Assembly: GCA_020137815.1 (NCBI GenBank)
Contig: CM035358.1
Location: 519,356-583,355, forward strand
Direction of reading: 5' to 3'
Length of the DNA: 64,000 bases
From: Hormiphora californensis
Lineage: Eukaryota; Ctenophora; Tentaculata; Cydippida; Pleurobrachiidae
Shown here piece by piece: positions 59,401 to 64,000 of this stretch (its first letter is position 1; the number at the start of each line of letters is the position of its first letter). The translations under genes and the position numbers were made by a program. The notes below the pieces were generated by a model. That model made no database searches. It saw nothing but the letters and a program-made list of their open reading frames with translations, and was not told the origin of the DNA.

Positions 59401-60540
59401 TCCTCCCCCTGGTATAGGTACAACACGAGAACTTCATCTTTGTTTTGGGTGGTATGATCGTATCTCCAGACCCTAAACGATATGGTGTGACACTGAAGAC
59501 AGTTCCTGAACTGTACTTACCCATCGTACAGACTAAAGGGTAAGTTAACCATTTACGGGCATCACGTGACACTCCTTATAAGGGCATATATCACGTGACT
59601 AATCACCCTCTCTTTAGACCTGATACCGAGGAAGCTGAGACCCAGGAGCCCTACCGACCTGAGACAACAGCCCCATTGGAGACTACAACTGCAAACAATG
59701 AGATAGAGACCCACTACCCTGATGTGGTCAAAGAGGATTCTCTCATGTAAGTAGTGGACAGTGGTGAACACTGGGTTGTGGCTATTGTATTGGGAAGTAA
59801 AGAAGTGGGATCCCAATGTGAGGATAGAGGTTAGGTGGGATTTGAGAGGAGCTGGTGATATGAGACAAAACCTTGTCCGTATTTTAACACACAATATCAC
59901 TACTTGTGGCTTGTTTTAACACCCAATACTGCAGGGATGAGGTTCATAATGTGATGGTAAAGACCGAAGAGGAGGTGCCCAAGAAATACTTCTACCCAAT
60001 CCTTGGAGCTGCCCTTGGATTCTTCACTGTGGTACGATTAGAATTAGGGAACATCCCCCCCCCCCCCCGAACATTGTTTTCAGTTGTTTTGAATTCTATT
60101 GGTATCCTATGCCTTGTGGAACAACATCTAATCTCCATATTCCCAGGTGGTGTGTCTATCAATGGCTATGTTGTACAGATGGTATAGGAGCCATGACTAC
60201 ACGGCGATCAAAAGGGCAGGCAGCAGTGTCCTAAATATTGATGTACCAGCGCCTCCTCCCGCTAAGAAAATGGAGGTAAGTACTCCCCCTTCCAAACTAT
60301 CTGACGCCGACAGACCACGCTTTGATTCGACAGTCGGGTCGGCGTCGTCACTAGAAGTATTTGGGAGTGGTGGGAAACTTTCTTGCTAAATTGAAATGGA
60401 CGTGCTAATTCGACGTTTTGAGAAATTACAGTGGGCTTCACTGAGACAGGTCTTTCAGCAAGCTATTAAAACTAACTCCCCCTCTTTTTCAGGGCTTTGA
60501 AAATCCCAGCTACCTTCTAGATGAGGTTGATAATATGTGA
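43078..60540 (+). CDS. Type I membrane protein with rhamnose-lectin (SUEL) and beta/gamma-crystallin domains
   Basis: Seventeen exons: 43078-43114, 43511-43537, 47861-47979, 48093-48294, 49738-49820, 50279-50405, 52353-52447, 52745-52925, 53859-53912, 54069-54219, 58896-59034, 59233-59340, 59418-59539, 59618-59746, 59935-60031, 60147-60275, 60493-60540; 615 residues, every phase closing. Signal peptide MIKAPMRTLLLLGVLCTIAA. Residues about 23-128 are a galactose/rhamnose-binding lectin domain (ITICQGETGSISC, GQSLRIYSAYYGRF). About 199-290 is beta/gamma-crystallin-like (KGKCSNVTEATADL; SVRVFGGNWALFSEPHFRGQ). Then a possible SEA-like region, a Thr/Glu-rich stalk, a membrane helix about 545-566, and a 45-residue tail ending GFENPSYLLDEVDNM with an NPxY endocytic motif. 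Likely a cell-surface receptor; ligand unknown. Confidence 0.82.
43977..44062. repeat. (CT)n microsatellite
   Basis: About 85 bases of CT dinucleotide in intron 2 of the lectin gene. ORFs through it are artefacts. Confidence 0.95.
45413..46766. mobile_element. Foldback element 3 in intron 2 of the lectin gene
   Basis: A 1354-base near-perfect palindrome ending in TAGGCCAGTCATATGACGT and its complement, flanked by GAA on both sides (possible 3-base duplication). The centre is near 46075, where GCTCAAAATCGG turns into its complement. Each arm contains two diverged copies of a segment with TACGGTAAAAACCGTCTTTGG-like sequence. No coding capacity. Confidence 0.8.
47463..47690. repeat. About 38-base minisatellite upstream of lectin exon 3
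   Basis: Six or so units containing GTCATGACCCACAACCAA followed by CTCTCTCTCCCTAGTCCC. The sense strand of each unit ends in an acceptor-like pyrimidine tract plus TAG. The array ends about 170 bases before the exon 3 acceptor. A C-homopolymer lies just upstream at about 47385-47402. Confidence 0.9.
49313..49725. repeat. About 33-base minisatellite abutting lectin exon 5 acceptor
   Basis: About twelve units of AAGATGTTAACTATAAC followed by a C/T tract. The last, degenerate unit (TTAACTATAACCCTCACTCC then CTCAG) is the acceptor of exon 5 itself, so the array is a repeated branch-point-plus-pyrimidine-tract module. Confidence 0.93.
50690..50957. repeat. CT-rich low-complexity and (CT)n tract
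   Basis: Intron 6 of the lectin gene. Imperfect CT repeats followed by about 75 bases of pure CT. Confidence 0.93.
52008..52094. repeat. (GA)n microsatellite
   Basis: About 80 bases of GA dinucleotide, same intron as the CT tract at 50.7-50.96 kb but in the opposite strand sense, so the two could pair in the transcript. Confidence 0.95.
53222..53580. repeat. GA-rich low-complexity region
   Basis: Imperfect GAGA repeats in intron 8 of the lectin gene, with no coding support. Confidence 0.85.
54422..58808. mobile_element. Foldback element 4 with inverted minisatellite arms, lectin gene intron 10
   Basis: A 4387-base palindromic element ending in CACCCCCTGTCCGGAGTACT and its complement, flanked by a perfect 5-base duplication GTTAG (54417-54421 and 58809-58813). 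About 700 bases of unique terminal repeat on each side lead into minisatellites with cores CTCATCTACTCCATCTCTCAG-like (split here as CTCATCTACTCC, ATCTCTCAG) and ACTACCAGGCACCAGATATC. The turn is near 56600. Paired ORFs of 94 and 66 codons in the two arms are mirror shadows. No transposase. It begins 200 bases after exon 10 and ends 87 bases before exon 11. Confidence 0.87.
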
Positions 60541-62168
60541 ACAGTGAACACAGTTGAAGGGGTGCCCTGCTGAATACAGAGCGAGCTATGTATGTGCACT
60601 ACAGAGACAATGTTTTGAATGTTCGAGAGAAAAGGACTGTGTGGGACAACACAAGATCTCTTGAGACAGAGAGTTCAATCAAAATATGTTTTTTACGTTT
60701 TCTACCTATAGAAAGTTTAGATCACAGAACGCAACACATGTATCCTGTATATAAGAAACACTTTAATTTTACCTTCAGTCAATCAACATTTTGAAATGCA
60801 TACCGTTTATTTTCCCAAGATTTTCTTCATGACTGTGAAAAGAACAAGATCTCGACCAGTCCCTGAGCATGAGTCCCATCTACTTTTATCCTGTTTTTGC
60901 CTTGATGAGTTATCTTTCAAATCAAGGTTGTGTGTGAGTAAGGTTGTGTTTTTTGGTGCGTTACTACTAGACGATGTTTAAAAACCCGGTGCCATGATCT
61001 CCGGAAGCGTATAAGGTATTTGCTTTTTTTGCAAGAGCCGATTTAAAACAAAAGATTTATATGGTAGACTAGACACCGAGAGAAAGACTTGGCTCTTATG
61101 CTACTATTACAGTGAATAAACCCTGTAAAAAGAGGGGCCATGTCTGTCTGCCAAGGTTGAGAAAGGTATATAAGGGTGAACGTCCCTTGAGAGAGAGTGT
61201 CAGGTATATATATCGCAACAAAGCAGCTGTGTGTAAACTTCCAAAATACACTGTGTTTGTCAGCAACTGATGTTTTTACGCAAAACCACTGAGTTTTATT
61301 TGGATCAATTATTAAAGGTTCTATAGATCATGATAACGACACTGACAGTCATAATGTAAGGCCCCTGGGTCCTATTTTAGAATAGTGACTACCTCTGGCC
61401 AAGGATCTCACTCTGTGCACGCCGGGGTTTTCTAATAAATGTTCGGCCTCTGAACTCATGATACTCAGAAGATCCCGCGTGACCGAGAGAAGTTTGGCGC
61501 GGTGCGCGTTGCATTGCTGACACAAGTGGATTCCTTACAATTCGTGTCGCCGCCTGTTACAAACATTAAAACATGGTTTCTGGGTCATGGCACATCAAGT
61601 TCTGTCCCACAATGGAATTAATAATTAAAATCTGTACATAAATTATATCATCATTGTTCATCAAATAAATATCACGTGACACACACATACTAAAATTGTA
61701 AAAGTCTTTGGGAGAATATAAAGGTCGGCTCAAAGAAAATAGCTAGCTGCTTGACGCTTGTGATATGACGGTAGTGGTCGACAACTTCATACTGACAGCT
61801 ACTTATTTTGGCACTCTCTAGCTGCAGACCACCCACCATGGTTACACGTCTGAACATATCTGTGAAAGGTAGCTCTTTTGATAGTTCATTACTTCTCGAG
61901 AATTGAACTGAATGATAAGATCTTTGAACAATATATTAATTATAGTTGCCTTGTTCGCTTCATTTCGTGTCAGTCATGACTATTAGATTTCTTAAAGTCT
62001 GAAGCAACCTAGCAGGCTAACTAATATTTACACATTAGTTTTTACCAAACTAAATATATCTAATATTTAGTAGCTCTGATTTCTATTGTCGTTTTTGACC
62101 ATTCTCTCTCTCATTGTGTCTCTGATATCTCTCCAACGTTCTCTCTCAAACCGTGTCTCTCTAAAGTT
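60541..62168. other. Convergent intergenic region
   Basis: Contains the 3' UTR of the lectin gene (+) and of the TMEM86-like gene (-). AATAAA-type signals on the plus strand occur at about 61112 and 61434. At 61838-61868 an ATG in strong context (CCACCATGG) encodes MVTRLNISVK before a GTAGCT donor, perhaps a first exon, but no continuation was found. Confidence 0.35.
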
Positions 62169-63893
62169 CTAAATGTCAACAGCGGGTGAGAGAGCGAACA
62201 TGATCTGTGCAGTGTAGTAGAGAGTTAGGCCACATAGAGAGTTAAGGAAACATCGTTTGATAAACCGCTGCCGGGCTACGAACAGATCTGATATGTAGAA
62301 AAGGAATGCAGCCGCTAGTAGCCATGTCTTACCACTGTACCTGGAGGGAAGGGGGTTGTTGGGGTGGTGAAACATTTGCTGAAACGCACATACATTTTCA
62401 AATTATATTTTCTAGGGCGTATAATTTGAAAATGAAAGTTCATTTAAGTGATATGAAGAGACCACCACCATGCAACTTAAAAACTACAAAACTAACCCGT
62501 AACTCCCAGAAGCGAACGCAACCATCCAGCTGATTGCGATGCTGTAGGTGATCACTAGTTTCCTCATTAGGCCACTCGTATAGGGCAGAATGTATCTGTA
62601 TAGAGTTGGGTAAAGATAGGTCATGATTCATTAGTGGGATGGACGATGGGGGGGTAACAACTAGCCGCATGTATGTTAACTCTAATGCAGTCTCTGCACC
62701 TGTACACAATGAATGCAGCAGGTCCAATGACGATAGCAGAAAAACAGAACCACTTCAACGAGATGCCAATCACCAGAAATGCTCCACTGAAAAAGAATGG
62801 GGAGGGATTAAACACATTCCATTATTTAAATCAAAGTTCGAACCGCCCCCTAAATATATGAGACGGCGCCGTTATACTCTCTCACTCTCCGAGGGGGCAG
62901 CGTCGAAAGATCAGGGGTCATAATTTGAGAGAGTCGAACAAGTAATAATCACGTCTCACGCGAAGCAATAGTCAGAAAGAGCTAAAAGGTTAAAGATGCA
63001 AGTGGAGGGGTTTAAAATTGCATTGGTAAAATTATATAATGCATTATATGTACGAGACATGAAGCTAGTCAGGCATTGTCGATCTGACAGTGTCTCATTT
63101 CTTGCAATCTGCTTTAGGGCGATTTAAGTAGAACTTCAATAATCGATATGATTTGAAATACATCAAATTAGAAATGAGTTATTATTACCTAATTTCTAAT
63201 AGTTGTAAACTAAATGAGTTTTTAGAACTTGTATATCACATCTTATTAAATCTGCGTCACAAGTTTGAAAAATATCATGATATTTCGAGGTGTGCCTCCA
63301 CCCCATCATGTTGTAGATGTAAGAGAGTCGCAAGCTGGTTGAGGGCGTGGGGCTGCAATCTATCTTTATCTCTAATGCATTTTACTACATATATTGCTGT
63401 TACTTTTAACTTTTAGCGACTTCTGTTCTTTGATGAACTGCAAGGGTGTCAGGTCACACCTCTAAGAATGAACAACAGTTTCATGGTTCACACTACAGTT
63501 CACACCTCTTTGATGAACCACGAGTGATCGTGCTAATGTAGTCTAGTCTAACTGCTCCATTTGCCCGTTATTTCTGCGGAAGGCACGAATTCATAGTTTA
63601 TACCTTTAGCATTATATGGTCCGAGGAAGTATCGACTCTAGAATTTTGAATACGGTCCAATATACGAACCTTTTCTAGACTCTGCAATTTATAGTTTACA
63701 CGGTCCAATGAACTCATTCTAGACTCTAGAAGGTCCATTATTGGAACTCTTTCTAGTCTCTAGAAGGTCCATTACTCTTTCTACACTAACCAGTACATCA
63801 TGTGAGCCAGTAGGAAGAAGAATGCTCCAATTTGGAAGTGCACGGGGTTCAGGGAGAGTAACATAACATCACCAAACGCTGAGAGAATCAAAC
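62169..63893 (-). CDS. Lysoplasmalogenase, TMEM86/YhhN family (5' end outside window)
   Basis: Four exons seen: 63893-63791, 62786-62700, 62595-62497 and 62340-62169, phases agreeing throughout; the first enters in phase and continues past the right edge. The protein is a series of membrane helices: GLILSAFGDVMLLS, QIGAFFFLLAHMMYC, GAFLVIGISLKWFCFSAIVI, YILPYTSGLMRKLVITYSIA, then KTWLLAAAFLFYISDLFVAR and GLTLYYTAQIMFALS at the C-terminus. The GD, SD and YY/Q positions match the YhhN family. TMEM86 enzymes hydrolyse the vinyl-ether bond of lysoplasmalogens in the ER membrane. TMEM86A versus B cannot be told. Confidence 0.85.
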
Positions 63894-64000
63894 CTGGATA
63901 TGAGGGGTTGTTAGTTAGGGTACAATACTTCTTGCAAGACTTCTTGCAAACCAAACATTGGTAACGAAGTTACCCCTCCCTTGCCGGTGCGCGAAGCACA

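Overview
The window is animal nuclear DNA. Genes carry many short exons with GT/AG introns, and the proteins are metazoan: an SNX14 sorting nexin, a fatty-acid-binding protein, a CNC-type bZIP factor, BUB3, a microsomal P450, and a membrane protein with a rhamnose-lectin domain followed by a beta/gamma-crystallin domain. Interstitial CCCTAA tracts, abundant minisatellites and non-LTR retrotransposons fit an invertebrate. An early-branching animal such as a sponge or other non-bilaterian is plausible, but the species is not determined here.

Layout. 0.27-1.7 kb: a small secreted PAN-like protein (+). 2.2-21 kb: five minus-strand genes: FABP, prenylcysteine oxidase, HTATIP2/TIP30, adrenodoxin reductase (FDXR) and a long SNX14 gene. 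SNX14 introns hold a tRNA-Ser, a small MITE-like element and two large inverted-repeat (foldback) elements with target-site duplications. 21-24 kb: dispersed and tandem repeats. 23.9-30.7 kb: a short CNC-bZIP gene (+); its second intron holds a purine-rich, homopolymer-inflated tract that looks like bad sequence, and a broken LINE with RNase H. 31.8-34.1 kb: a CYP4-like P450 (-). 35.5-36.9 kb: BUB3 (-). 37-42 kb: repeats and an intact 1076-codon PHD-finger reverse transcriptase (-). 43-60.5 kb: a 17-exon gene (+) for a 615-residue type I membrane protein, with two more foldback elements in its introns. 62-64 kb: the 3' part of a TMEM86-like lysoplasmalogenase gene (-), running off the right edge.

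The nuclear genes do not form one pathway; they look like unrelated housekeeping and membrane-associated functions in a compact cluster. Exon models below were built by hand from splice sites, reading phase and remembered family sequence. Phases close exactly for all complete genes except SNX14, which needs one frameshift at the start of its PX domain.

The most unusual structure is a recurrent one. In three genes, minisatellite arrays lie at or just upstream of exon starts, and their units resemble 3' splice-site parts (branch-point-like sequence, pyrimidine tract, sometimes AG and coding bases) in the sense orientation of the host gene. A second theme is four large foldback elements, two of which share the same internal minisatellite although their terminal repeats differ. 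A short insertion inside one foldback element carries a hammerhead-ribozyme-like core.
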